Assembly: GCA_004369045.1 (NCBI GenBank)
Contig: ML213503.1
Span: 1,769,121-1,833,120, forward strand
Source: Heliocybe sulcata
Taxonomy: Eukaryota > Basidiomycota > Agaricomycetes > Gloeophyllales > Gloeophyllaceae
Length of the DNA stretch: 64,000 nucleotides
Direction of reading: 5' to 3'
The position numbers were made by a program, and so were the translations under genes. Within the stretch, counting starts at the first letter, position 1. The number at the start of each line of letters is the position of its first letter. Below the pieces are notes generated by a model that ran no database searches, was not told the DNA's origin, and was given only the letters and a program-made list of their open reading frames with translations. Shown here in pieces: positions 12,950 through 23,702 of the stretch.

Positions 12950-13842
12950 AGCTGATGGTGATGGTTGTGGTCAGCCTCGAGTCGCGCAAAGGCGGCCTCA
13001 TTAGTGCCTTCACCAAGCTTGCCCTAAATTGGTCACGTGGTGTCCTGCCTTATGAACTGCTGGAGAAATTTGTTCCTTTGACCGCGTTCTGCTCTTTGCA
13101 CCCTCGTCCGCCGGGCTCTACCTCGTACGTTCCATGCCTTTCTTTTCTACGGTGACGAGAAAAATATGAATCGCTACTTCGAAGCCACTGTGCTCATGAA
13201 TTTCACTTTATACCCAAATTTCTGAGTCTTTCCTGCCGGCTCAAGTCTCATCCACTGACTTCCTGTTCCAAAGGACCGACGGTCGAACTTGATATCAGTG
13301 GTGAGTTCAGGTTTCTTCTTATGTTGGTGATGAACAAAATAGAAGTCAAGCCCTGATCCGTCTCAAGGACGGGTGTTGATGAGTATACCATGCTAATACT
13401 GATCCTATACGTCCATCGATGTCCTTTCGAAAAGCTAACGTCGATTCACAGGACATATTCCGTACCCTGTTCGTAGGCCATAGGTATGTCGAACACTCCT
13501 CGTTAGATCGAATGATTATTCTCTTCTACTCGAGATTTCCGAACGACGCAGTCTCAGGATTGTTTGTCGTTAAGAGGATTTCTTGTCTTCAACCTAATGA
13601 TCTATGAGAGCGTATCGCAATTGACATTGTGACTGAACACATCATCTTTAGACTGTAGATCAGCCTGGCCGTAACGCGCGCCAAAACAGTAAAAGAGGTA
13701 TCTAGTCGTCCTATTCATGTGCATTATTCTACAGAGTATTGCAAGAAGTTCCATTGTATGTGCTGTATGCTAAATCAATCCGAATATTACAACGTCTATA
13801 TCACTATACCTGTCGAAGGAATGGCGTAAGAGAGTCAACCAG
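12950..13842 (+). ncRNA. Probable non-coding snoRNA host transcript
   Basis: This stretch between the STS1 start and the CAS1 stop has no believable protein frame, yet the plus strand shows intron-like spacing. Interval 1 runs 13125-13273 (GTACGT donor, CTGAC branch, AAAG end). Interval 2 runs 13301-13451 (GTGAGT, CTAAC, CACAG) and carries the snoRNA listed separately. A possible interval 3 begins with GTATGT near 13482 and ends at CTTTAG near 13651. The first two are about 150 nt, far longer than the 50-60 nt introns of the protein genes here, as expected for snoRNA carriers. The exons between them are only about 27-30 nt. Exact ends of the transcript are not determinable. Transcription probably diverges from the STS1 promoter. 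Confidence 0.45.
13327..13402 (+). ncRNA. Box C/D snoRNA, snR53-like, guide for 18S rRNA
   Basis: A box C (GTGATGA, 13327-13333), box D' (CTGA, 13353-13356), C'-like TGATGA (13377-13382) and box D (CTGA, 13399-13402) lie in canonical order over 76 nt. The 10-11 nt immediately 5' of box D (13388-13398) are complementary to the conserved 18S sequence ATTAGCATGG. The fifth base from box D opposes the A of ATTA, the nucleotide methylated in yeast as Am796 under guidance of snR53. A further 11 nt after box C (13334-13344) complement TTCTATTTTGT, which lies just downstream in 18S rRNA. The element sits inside a predicted intron (13301-13451) with its D box about 33 nt before a CTAAC branch site. 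The terminal stem is weak. rRNA comparison is from memory. Confidence 0.72.
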
Positions 13843-16685
13843 TCATGCTGTCGGCCACAACACGTTCAACAACCACATCAGTCCAAGTCCACCAAGCACC
13901 CTTGTCTTCAGTCCAGGTTTCCACCCGTCCGCAAACAGCTTAGATCGCGTAGGCGATGAAGTGGTAGCCGAACTCCCGTCCGCCAGTCGATCCGCCCAAC
14001 TCGGTATGCGTCTCATCGTACCGTCGGATTCAGAAGCTTCCTGCGCCTTGCCTGGCTCGTGCAATGAGTCTGAGACCAACGGGATCTGCTCTGGTCGTGT
14101 CGCAGATGATTCCGCCGTAGTCGAGCTCGTCGTTGGCAGTGATTTCGGCTCATTACCGCATATCCATGCAGTGATCTCTCCCGTAGCTTCTGCCACAAGG
14201 TGGCTGACGTAGACGAACACAATCGTCGTGATCACCATGTTCGTCAATCTCCACCTTGTAGCCGGAATGACGATCAAGATTCCCTTAGTGTCAGCGGCGA
14301 GCCAAAGGTGGAACTGGATGACGAAGGTCTCCAGTGAGCATCGACCTATGAACGCGAAGAACCGAGAAGAAGCCGAGCGCAAGATGACACTGGCATTTCG
14401 CAAGACGACGAACGCCCCGATAGGCAGGAAGGAGATGTAGGGATGCCAGGTGTTGTAGACAAATTTCGAGGGCTGAGTGAGCTCGAATATCATGTACCAA
14501 AGGAGCACGAATGCCGAAAGGCCCAAGCTAGTCTTGAAGGCTAGTGGCCATTGGGGGTGTTCCGTGAAATGATGCTCACGAATCTTGATTGTAGCCAGCG
14601 CAGTGAGCATCCCGAAGTAGACAACCCATAGATCTAAGTTAACCCGGAACGCCCATTCATCCGCGGACCAATGTATCGCGCACGTCCTTCGGAGGATGTC
14701 GAACAAGGACCGCAGAAGCCACTTCTCGCGCATGAACAGAGAGATCAGTCCGGCAGACGCGAAAATCTTGCCAAGCAGGAAAGCCATGTTGTCGTTGTAC
14801 CGAGATCCAATAGCCATGGTCGCGTAGATGATGAGGAACCACATGGATACCAGGGGAGCGAAGTAGTATGACAGGTAGTCCGTGTTCATGATATATGACA
14901 GTAGGAGAGTATATAAGTTAAGGCGAATCATAACCTGTAGCAGAGCTCTGATTAGCCGTCCGCACGTAGAACAGAATCTGTGCTCTTACTTGAGCAATGC
15001 GCTTGAAGCCGAAGTCGGCTTTCTTCGCGTAGAATGTTGTATGGCCATAGCCGGTCATAAATAGGTATGCTGCTACTAGCACGCGTATGGGATTGTATAT
15101 ACCGGAAATCTTGGAAGCCCCCAGGTAATGATATATGAGGATAGCCACTTTCGGCGGAGATGTCAGTAAATGAGCGCTACGAGGGGCAATACAGCATACC
15201 TTGCATCCAGCCTTTCCACTCATCTGTCTGTTCTCGATTCAGAAACCCGAGGTCCTTGTCAGACCGCTTCAGCGTGCCCAGACCAGCGGCTAACGCTAAT
15301 AAGCTGAAGGCCACGAAGCTCAGAGAGTTGAACTGCTTCTGCTCTTTCAGCCAGAAACCTGTCCTGTCAGCCATGTATATAAGGCACAGTGAGCCGCTGT
15401 ACATGAGCAACGACTTGTTCTCCTCCAAAACGGTGGTAACGGCGGACATTGTATATCCTACAAAGTATTAGTCAATAAGTATCGGTGCAGATAAGTTGCA
15501 CAGCAAGCTCCTACCTTTCTCATACCATGCCCGGGCGAACATGCATGGACCCAAGAAGAATATAAAGGCAAGGAAGGCCAGGTATACGAATGACGGCCAA
15601 GGGTATCTTCGACAGCACGTCTTATCGAAGGGGAACTTCTTGGGTAGTGCATCGTTGCAGCGAGAGTTCAGCAGTATGTTGGCCTGGATTTTCACAACAT
15701 CATCCGAGAAGTGCAAGCCGTCATCAGTGCGTGACGGATCCAGCATCAGATTAAACACAGCTGGGTACGAAACGGGCATCGGTGGTCGATTAGGATAGAA
15801 CAAACGAACGGTATCACTAGATGGAGGATTTATGCGATGGTATAAATCAGAATTCATGGCATCAATGTCTGCCATGCGCATCGTGGCTGCCCGCTCCCGG
15901 GTGAGTTTGGCGGGCACAACCTCCTCCACTGGCAGCATGACTATCTCGTCTGCTACTAGCGATGGAGCAAAGGAAATGCTGTTCAGCACCTTCTCCATGT
16001 TCGATTCCCAGGCGGGAAGACCACCGGAGCTCTCAGAGTAGCGCAAGTACCACAGCCCAGAACCCAGGACCAGGAGCGCAGGTTTGGAATGAGGGGACAG
16101 CCTATTGGAAGCACCTGACCCGAGCCCAGACACCAGGATATCCGTCACTCGGGTAGAGTTCAGGAAAGGGTCCCAATAGAATGATAGTCGTGTGCCTGAC
16201 TTTGCGACTAGAGTGTGGTCTGCGTGTTTCTGCTCGTCGTCAGGGGGAGAAGTAGGCAATGCGCCATCGACGAGATGAGCAGTCTGGAAGAACAGTTTCC
16301 GAGTGACGGAATCGCCAATGAACAGGACGTCCCGACCGGAGAGACAAGATGAAGCATCCTTGGGGCCATACGAATGCATCATGCAGCCTGTAAGAGATAT
16401 CATAAGTCTTTCACACCGAGACTGTGCACCACACATACCATCTGGCTGCCAGTTCCGATGCGTCTCGTCCAGGAATCGCCCCTTGCTCAAGAGCGCACCA
16501 CAGCGCATGGGATCGAAATAGTCTGAAGCCTAGGTCGGCACTTGAATGTATCATTCGCAGAAGGAGAACTCACCCAAGAGAACATATCGCAGAAGACCGC
16601 ATATCAATGCTATAGCCAGAGCTAGCCTTGACGCATAGTACATCCATAGCGGATTCAAAGAGAACGAGAGCCGTCTCGGAGGCAT
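13843..16685 (-). CDS. CAS1: Cas1-type sialate/glycan O-acetyltransferase, multi-pass membrane protein
   Basis: Six exons (16574-16685, 16439-16522, 15515-16387, 15200-15457, 14990-15147, 13843-14934) give 858 residues. The N-terminus has one signal-anchor helix ([18 protein letters not shown]). A luminal PC-esterase/GDSL-like domain follows, with RNWQPDGCMMHSY and the nucleophile block [14 protein letters not shown], and a late DGLHFSDD that supplies the catalytic Asp and His. After [18 protein letters not shown] comes the 10-TM acyltransferase region ([40 protein letters not shown]). In Cryptococcus, CAS1 is needed for O-acetylation of capsule glucuronoxylomannan, and in animals CASD1 acetylates sialic acid. 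Intron 2 is 51 nt with no in-frame stop, so a retained form would also translate, but the spliced form restores the family motif. The acceptor sugar in this fungus is unknown. Confidence 0.9.
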
Positions 16686-16968
16686 GGCAGCGGGTTGAGA
16701 GAGCAACGCGAAGTATGGAACTCAGTTAAGAGACATTACAAGCTAGACATGGGAGAGTACTCTGGAAATTGATGTATCCAAGCCAGACGGGAGCGGATAC
16801 GCGTCGACGGGGCGACCGGTAGTTTGAGACTTCGGAGCGCGTACGACGGAGGTCTTGCTGTTAGCGCCACATGGGAAAGTCGGACGCGCTTGCCACACTA
16901 GATATATGAAATACAGATTGACAATTAATTCTGCTGGATGAGAACAAGCTAATATATACATGCAGGTA

Positions 16969-19243
16969 TTATGTCAGTCCATGTCTCGTATGAGTCCGTG
17001 AAATGCAAGCAGGATGCGACAGCAGTAGCGACTGAAGGTTATACAACTCCGAAGGCAGATAATTAGACAGCCGTGGTGCTGTTTGCGTAGGAGAAGCCGG
17101 TTCTACATATATTTTGCATGCATTAGTAGTCGTATCCCAGAAGACAGAGAACACTTACCCTTGGCAATGATTGTTCGAGGAGGTTGGAATACATGAGAGG
17201 TATCGACACCCTGGGCATGCTTTCCACGCGAAGGATTAGATGCAGACATCAATGAATTGCACATGCACTCACCGGCATATGGGTCAGAGGTATAGAAATT
17301 ACGAATCAGGACAACGAAGAGGACCACGACCAGAGGTATAGCAGCTATTCGCAAAGCCCATGCAATGGAACGATGCTTTGTGGTTGTGCTGATAATGGGG
17401 TAGAAAGTCATCCCAAGTAAGAAGCCTATCAATAGACCGCCCAGGTGCGCTGCAGTGCTTGTTCAGAATTGTGTCTGCATATATCAGAACTTCGTCTCTC
17501 ACCAAAATTGTCCACGTCTGTACAGGATAGTGAGTGAGAGTGGATACTGAGGAAGGGCAATGTAACTTACATGGGATATAACCGATTGCCACCGTGATGA
17601 CCAGCTCAACTAGCATAGCTACAAGCTGGATTCACCTCAGTATACCTGCGAGAAGCCGACACTAGCTAAAATCCGCTTACCCGACGTACAGGTCTGTAGT
17701 GGTACTTCCAATGGGCGAAGAGATCAATGAAGGACACCTATTCAGCCGTGAGAACCGAAAGATTGAACGGAAAGCATACGGGTGACTAACCGCGATTGTC
17801 CCCATAATTGCACCGCTGGCCCCGGTAGAGGGAGCGCCCACAAGTGCGAAGTTAGCTCCGAGAACGTTCCTGTAAATGGTTTTAGTACGTGGTCTGCTGT
17901 CACGACCACATTGACCATTTACCCGAAGATACCAGCAGCCATGTAAAGTATCAGAAAACTACCAGAGCCCATTTCTCTTTCAATCTAGCATAATTCGTTG
18001 AGTACAACCAGTGGCTTAGAGGGTGGCGCACACACCTGAGCTGAGGCGGTCATCTGCGCTAGCATGTTCAATAAGATATGGATGATACCGGCATGCAAGA
18101 ATATGGGCGTAATAAACCTGGAACGATGTCAGTAAGACGAATAGCGATCTCTAGTGGCAACTGACCTGAACCATTGATTCGGGGTCTGGTCATGGAACCC
18201 GCCGAAGCCGCAGACATCTTCAACGGAGCAAAGCCGATCGGGGGGATTGGCGGTGTCGTTCAAACCTGCACACACATTAGCACTCCGCTACGCACATAAC
18301 ATTCGTCGCCTGACTTACAAGGTATTTGAGTTGTTGTCGACAAGCCTTGGACAGACTTCATACATGGCGGGAAGCGTGCTCCCAGGTTGATGAGAGCATA
18401 CTCGGACGGACCAAGCATGGGATTGACGACGGGCTGGATCAACTTGTAAGGAGCACCGATGGGTATCAACATGGCATACGCACCTTGAAGGATATAGGCG
18501 TACCCTGTGCTCTGGCGTTCACGACCAACTCATAGATGAAAACAGCAACCATGATCGCCGTCAACGTCCAGACTAGAATATACACGTAAGTAACGAAACC
18601 AAAGACCTGGCCGGGACTACTTACCTACGAACGGGTATCTCTGCCGACCGATTCCACGCTTCTTGTTCTCGATGCGTTGTTCTATTGGGTATTTCCCCGA
18701 AGCCGCAAACTTGGCCCATGGCCGCTTCTCGTCCGTCTGTCTATCCAATGGCGCCGTCGGCATCCCAGTATACTCTGATGGTCAGTTAGTATCTCCTGGC
18801 CGTCCTTATCATTACTGATGGAACATACCAGGATCGTCGGGGTCTCTGAAATGAGGCCTCCGACCCATGTCTGCTGCATTCCCGATCAGGGATGCATCCT
18901 GAGTATAACTGCGAGACTTTGGGCTATCACCTGCAAACCCCCCTGCGTCTTGTTGCGTGTAGGGAAGTCCCTTGGGCGACTGTAAATCTTCATACTGACT
19001 GTCTGGCCGACTGTAACGGCTGCTCGCATCATCACCGATGGGCGAGTAGGGATCGTGAAGCGTTGTCCGCGTGTCGTTGAAACCAGCACCCTTCTTCAAC
19101 CCGGCAGAGGACTCAGCATCGTCGTGATACTCATCCAGGAGCGTGCTGTCTCGGGAAATACTGCCTTGAGGCCGGAGGCTACCTGGACTGAGCTTGTTCA
19201 TGTTATAGGCTTCATAAGTGCTTCCTCGCTCGGGGCCAGCCAT
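16969..19243 (-). CDS. Rhomboid-family intramembrane serine protease
   Basis: About 14 small exons run from MAGPERGSTYEAYNMNK (19243) to a TAA at 16969. The first exon is a long disordered cytosolic region rich in Ser, Asp and Tyr. It is followed by a basic stretch and the first membrane helix (WTLTAIMVAVFIYELVV), the family block NPMLGPSEYALINLGARF, then FITPIFLHAGIIHILLNML. The catalytic serine sits in GASGAIMGT and the catalytic histidine in AHLGGLLIGFLLGM, so both dyad residues are present and the enzyme looks active. It would cleave single-pass membrane substrates within the bilayer. The segment VDNF before the histidine motif is encoded by a 15-nt microexon (17503-17517). The C-terminal tail after DPYA is encoded by two further exons and has no recognised domain. 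Confidence 0.88.
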
Positions 19244-19560
19244 CTCAAGCAGCGATTCGTGAGATGAGAAGAAAAGGTGAAAGAGAAGAGTTTATAATCT
19301 GCCACGACCGGACAGCACGCACTTGCAAGCTATGCAAGTCACAACTCGAACTCCGCCGCAGTCGCCGAGAGTATGGACACGGCCTCTGCACAGCCACCAC
19401 TCGCTTCTCAAACAGCCATGACGCACTCAGGTACTCTCGGTAGGAAATCGTCTGTAGAGCCATTTGCATACGACAAGCGGCGACTACATTCATAGCGAGA
19501 CTCCAAACAAGTGGGAGGATAAAATCATAGTTATTCGGGGACTATAGTAGAGCAAGCTCA
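19244..19560. other. Intergenic, nothing recognised
   Basis: About 315 bp upstream of the rhomboid gene and downstream of the hydrolase/SnoaL gene. No RNA gene, repeat or long frame that makes sense. It must hold the rhomboid promoter. Confidence 0.5.
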
Positions 19561-21481
19561 CTAGTCAATACTGAGACCTTTGCTGGAACTCCATCTAGCC
19601 ATGAGGCGGTTGCTTGGCAATCCGAATGGATTAATAGCCTTTCTCGCCACTTCAGCCCCAGCAACAGGCAACTTCGAATCGTCAAGTATCCCCAGCTATT
19701 TATGATCAGCAAAGATAATATAGGTAATTTAGCAGCCACACCTGCACGAGGACTGAGGCTTGGTCCCAGTATCTGCAGTAGGGACCGTATGAATAAGATG
19801 CAAAGGCCCGAGAAGCCTGATTCGCTCACATATGCCTTGGGAAGCGTCGTCATAAGTAAGAATGAACGCTGGATCTGGCTCTTAAACACTCACTCAAACG
19901 TCAGTTTGTCGCCTCGGAACGCTACCACGCCTACTAGAGCGATCTCCAGCGGCTTCCCTGAAGAACAGAGCCACTGAGTTACTCTCTTGTGCAAGGCTTG
20001 AGACTCACCAGTTGGCTTTATTCCTGGAACGAGCCAATCAATCTCCTACAGAGGGATTTGGCAATGGTATGAGAGGCAGTACGGGCCCAAGGCAAAATCT
20101 TACCGTCGTGTGAGTGCACTTGAAAATCATTTCATCGATAATTCTGTCGGCTCCCACTAGCCTGTGGGTAAGCGTGCTATCAGATCCCGAATTTTCCGTG
20201 ACACCCACCCGTGCGAGATACCGTGATCATCTCCGTATCAGGAGGAGTGACCTGAAGCACCGTGAAGCCCGTCCACATTTCAAAATCAGATAGGAGCAGT
20301 GTCGGCGTCACGTACGTCGACTCTTGTGAAGTGGTACTGGAGACAGGAGTTATAAGGCGTGAAGAGCGTTGTATACGGCACTCTTTACCTTGTAGAATCG
20401 AGCTAGGTCATCATAGCCTACGCCCCCGGTCATGGTAGGGATGTGGTTCACATAAGGCGATGCGACCTGTCCGACTGGGTTGAGCACTTAGATAGATGAT
20501 GATACCGAGGGCGAGTTACCATGGTTTTCATCGTCTCTGAGATCCGTGACGGTCAGACTGTTTTTTCCTCGGAAATCACTATCGTCGAGAGGAACTCACT
20601 AGGTGCATCACGCTCGACGAATTCCTACCGATATATCAGATCACGCAACTTCAGGTTAGTCGATATAACCGACATAATAAGTATGTTGCTCCCAAAGCTG
20701 CTCAAGGTCGAAATGGGGTCCAAGCTCTCTTCGCAACAATTGTAGCGTCCTTGTATACGACAGGCCCGTTGCGGCTTGAATATAAGGATCCTGAGATGGA
20801 CTTTGCCCCGACTTCAGCGACACGGGAGGCTTGGTCAATAGAGGCCAGGGAGGTGACGCCGACACGAGTGGGTAAGTGTAGACCTCGACGGGATGATACG
20901 CAGAGGTCGGTAAAGTGTAACCTAGACCGTCCGGAGTGCGTAGAAGAGTAAAGGATGCCTGTAACTTTTCCTGAGATGCCGCCAGATGAACAGTCGTCCT
21001 AAGCATATATTAAGTGGAATATCTTGGGCGAAAGGAATGTGCTCACGGTATATGGCGACCTTCCTGGTTTATATACAGGAGGTCATGTCCGTCTTCGGCG
21101 AGGGGGCTGAAGTGTATAGCGCACTTGAACCGGGATATCTCGATATACTCCGAGCTTGCAAAGCCATGGTATAGAGTCTTACAATCACTGTCATTGATCC
21201 CATAAGTGAGCAGTGCCCAGTCAACGGAGGCCAGGTATCTCGCAACACGTTGCAACAGGCCATCCAGCGACGCTGACAGGGAGGACGCGGAGTAGTGCAG
21301 CTGTATCACGTTGTAGCCCTCCTCGGCGAACTGTGTGATTGAATATTAGATCAATCTAGAGTTCGGTAGAGCGAGTCCATACCTGGCTGCACCATGCAGA
21401 GTGTTCTTGTGGCAGAAATACCACCAGCGTAGGTGGATCGAACTTGTTCGAAGTTATTCCGTTCAGGTATATACTGGCCAT
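19561..21481 (-). CDS. Two-domain protein: alpha/beta-hydrolase-like plus SnoaL/NTF2-like
   Basis: The gene starts at MASIYLNGITSNKFDPPTLV (21481) and ends with KGLSID and TAG at 19561. The N-terminal half resembles fungal carboxymethylenebutenolidase-like (dienelactone hydrolase) proteins: VVFLPQEHSAWCSQ, FAEEGYNVIQLHYS, YLASVDWALLTYGINDSD and a CAIHFSPLAE strand. The C-terminal half follows LRRELGPHFDLEQLWEQHTY and EFVERDAPKTMKTM, reaching VGVVAFRGDKLTFE and YWDQASVLVQ, which is the layout of a SnoaL-like cone-barrel domain. At least eight exons are needed; the one encoding EFVERDAP is only about 25 nt. I do not see a GxSxG/GxCxG nucleophile elbow, so the N-terminal domain may not be an active hydrolase. 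The substrate is unknown. It shares a 142-bp divergent promoter with the acyl-CoA-binding gene. Confidence 0.65.
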
Positions 21482-21623
21482 GGAGGTCTCTAATGAAAGT
21501 ATGTTCCTCCAGCATCTGTGCGATAAGGAACATTTGTTCTTGTGGGATTACCAAGTACTGCTAAACGTTAAATGCTGGGGCCGCCGCCGTCTGCTGATAC
21601 CCACACTTGGATCCTTCTCAGAC
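21482..21623. promoter_or_regulatory. Bidirectional promoter, 142 bp
   Basis: The start codons of the minus-strand hydrolase/SnoaL gene (21481) and the plus-strand acyl-CoA-binding gene (21624) are separated by only 142 bp, so both promoters and 5' UTRs must share this DNA. No canonical TATA box is evident. Confidence 0.6.
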
Positions 21624-22495
21624 ATGTCCGCGAGCTTCCAGGCTGCGGCCTCCTTCCTTTCGAGCTCACCGGCAGCTAGCAAAGCGTCCAACGACATTAA
21701 ACTAGAGGTTGACGCCTGCCCAGTCGAGTCCTGTCTTGCCCACCCTGACCAGTCCGACTAGTAGCTCTACGGTCTATTCAAGTACGTGACAACATCGCAA
21801 GGACCAGACGCATCCCGCCCATCTCTCTTTGACTTCACCGGCCGCGCGAAATGGGACGCATGGAGCCAGACGGCGAAGAAGTACGCCGATCATAAAGAGG
21901 ACGCTGAGCAGCGATATATCGAGATCGCGCGCAGTTTCGGATGGAGTGAAGAGGCCGCGGCACCGGATACGAAAGGTAAAGAAGTTGAGGTGGATGAGAT
22001 GGACTGGGACGCCAGCGACGACAGCAATGCGGGTGCGAAGGCAGGAGGGGGATCGGGAATGGGCCCAGTCGTCAGCACGGCATCTGCTCCCGTATCAGAG
22101 GAAGATCCTGATACCCTGCACGCCATTGCACTGTCTGGTGATACCCGAAGACTCGAGGAGTTTCTGGACAAACATCCTGATATCCCAGTCGATGATCCAG
22201 ATGAATTCGTCAGTCTCTCGGTCTTCCTCGATCTCACTCCAGTAACACAGGACGCTCTTTAGGGATACACGGCTTTGCAGTTGGCATGCGACCGCGGAAG
22301 TCTTTCTACTGTGAAGTTCTTGCTTGGACGTGGCGCAAATCCAGATTTGAAGGTGCTGTTCTCCCTCTCATGACAACAAATGCACTGTCTCTGAAGCAGA
22401 GAATACCATAGGATCCAGACGAAATGCTCGCCATAGAATTAGCGAGGATTGCTGGTCATGATGACATTGTGGAATTTTTAGAGAAGCGAACGTGA
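21624..22495 (+). CDS. Acyl-CoA-binding domain protein with ankyrin repeats (ACBD6-like)
   Basis: Four exons (21624-21707, 21765-22208, 22263-22352, 22412-22495) give 233 residues. The acyl-CoA-binding domain occupies roughly residues 1-95. The junction of exons 1 and 2 restores the signature KLELYGLFKYVT, followed by FDFTGRAKWDAW, so the Tyr and Lys residues that contact the CoA 3'-phosphate and acyl chain are present. An acidic linker (EVDEMDWDASDDSN) leads to ankyrin repeats: DTLHAIALSGDTRRLEEFLD, GYTALQLACDRGSLSTVKFL and EMLAIELARIAGHDDIVEFL. The architecture equals animal ACBD6 and fungal homologues, which bind long-chain acyl-CoA in cytosol or nucleus. Intron 1 has a weak GTTGAC donor, but no other junction keeps the motif. 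Confidence 0.9.
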
Positions 22496-22746
22496 GAGCC
22501 ATGGCATATATTATGCATCTGGATTACAGTATGAAGCATATTCGTCCTTTCCCCGAAGTGAGATTCGATAGACGAACCAAAGACCTGTCGTCTTCTCGGT
22601 CACCTCTCTGGTCCCGCGAGACCCCTTGCCCCGTGCTGTGGATGCAATGCTGTCCCCATCCAGTTGATGAACCGTGTTCCGACACCTCGTCCTTCCCTTC
22701 TGTCATAGACGCGCGGCGAGCATCTCAAATACATCATCCCCGAGCA

Positions 22747-23132
22747 TCATTTATCCAGGATAGGTGGTTCAGCTGGCGCCGGTGGTTTCGTCGCACTTTT
22801 GTGATACTTCGAGTCCGGAGGTATAATTCCACCCTAAGTAGCCTCGCGTCAATAGACAAGCATAGATCCACCATGGACATGGATACACTCACCAGTGTCA
22901 ATAACCGAACAACTGACGGCGACGGCAAAGCACCGACTCCCAGCCAGTACTTGATTCTGTCAACACTCCATTGAACAGTTTTATAGTGCTCGCCGGCCTC
23001 CGGCTTCGGGTTGTAGACACCCAGGACCTCGATAGGTTTCGCGTCGCGTCGTTTGCGAGAGTCAATGGCGTTGAGACGGAAAGTCTTTTGGTGCCGCTTG
23101 CCGTGCATTGAGAAGCGCAGACGGACACCCAT
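22747..23132 (-). CDS. MRPS16: Mitochondrial small-subunit ribosomal protein bS16m
   Basis: Two exons (22893-23132 and 22747-22833) with a 59-nt intron encode 108 residues. The first exon is the full S16 fold: MGVRLRFSMHGKRHQKTFRL, then RRDAKPIEVLGVYNPKP and KTVQWSVDRIKYWLGVGALP, matching bacterial and mitochondrial S16 in order. The second exon adds a short lysine/proline tail ending PPILDK. S16 binds 16S-type rRNA in the body of the small subunit. Mitochondrial S16 proteins often lack a cleaved presequence, as here. The frame stays open upstream of 23132, but that sequence overlaps the LSM5 first exon, so the internal ATG is the better start. It is divergent from LSM5 with 93 bp between start codons. 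Confidence 0.93.
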
Positions 23133-23225
23133 GGTGGACGCTCGAAAGCAGAGGCGGCGGAAGGAGGTGATCGAGAGCTTCACGCGATTGTGGCAACGTT
23201 CCGAGTCCCTACTTCCACTGCCGCC
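23133..23225. promoter_or_regulatory. Bidirectional promoter, 93 bp (MRPS16/LSM5)
   Basis: Only 93 bp separate the start codons of the divergent MRPS16 and LSM5 genes, one of the tightest divergent pairs in the window. Both products serve RNA-based machines, so co-regulation is plausible. No TATA element is visible. Confidence 0.6.
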
Positions 23226-23702
23226 ATGGCTTCTCAGATATTGCCTCTCGGTCTGTCGCGTGTTCTTTCCGATACCTCGTCCGACGGACTGAGCGCCATT
23301 TGCAGAACTGATTGACCGATGCATTGGGTCGCGAATATGGGTCATTATGAAGAATGACCGCGAGTTCTCCGGTACTCTTCTGGGTTTCGATGACTTCGTC
23401 AGTAAGTCTTAAACGTGGTTTTATCCATATACCTTCTAACAGGAACCAAACATCGTTAGACATGGTTCTAGAGGATGTAACAGAATTGTGGGTCCTGGAG
23501 CCCGTGGTTTATGTTCGTAGTTGACTGACCTAACTGTCCAGCGAAATCACGGCTGAGGGCACGAAAAGGACGACACTAAACCAGACACTATTGAACGGGA
23601 ATAACATCTGCATGGTGAGTTTTATGTTATACTCTTCATTCGTACTCTTTGTCTCATCTCAACGCTCAGCTTGTTCCGGGAAGCAATGGACCTGAGGACT
23701 AA
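23226..23702 (+). CDS. LSM5: U6 snRNA-associated Sm-like protein LSm5
   Basis: Five small exons (23226-23250, 23306-23401, 23460-23487, 23542-23614, 23670-23702) give 84 residues. Splicing restores [20 protein letters not shown], then [20 protein letters not shown] (Sm1 motif with the DDFVNMVL RNA-contact loop) and [13 protein letters not shown] (Sm2 motif). The match to LSm5 rather than another LSm is supported by FEITAEG and the C-terminal SNGPED. The protein is one of seven in the LSm2-8 ring on the U6 snRNA 3' end and in the LSm1-7 mRNA-decay ring. Exons 1, 3 and 5 are 25-33 nt, so the gene is easily missed by gene finders. Confidence 0.95.
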
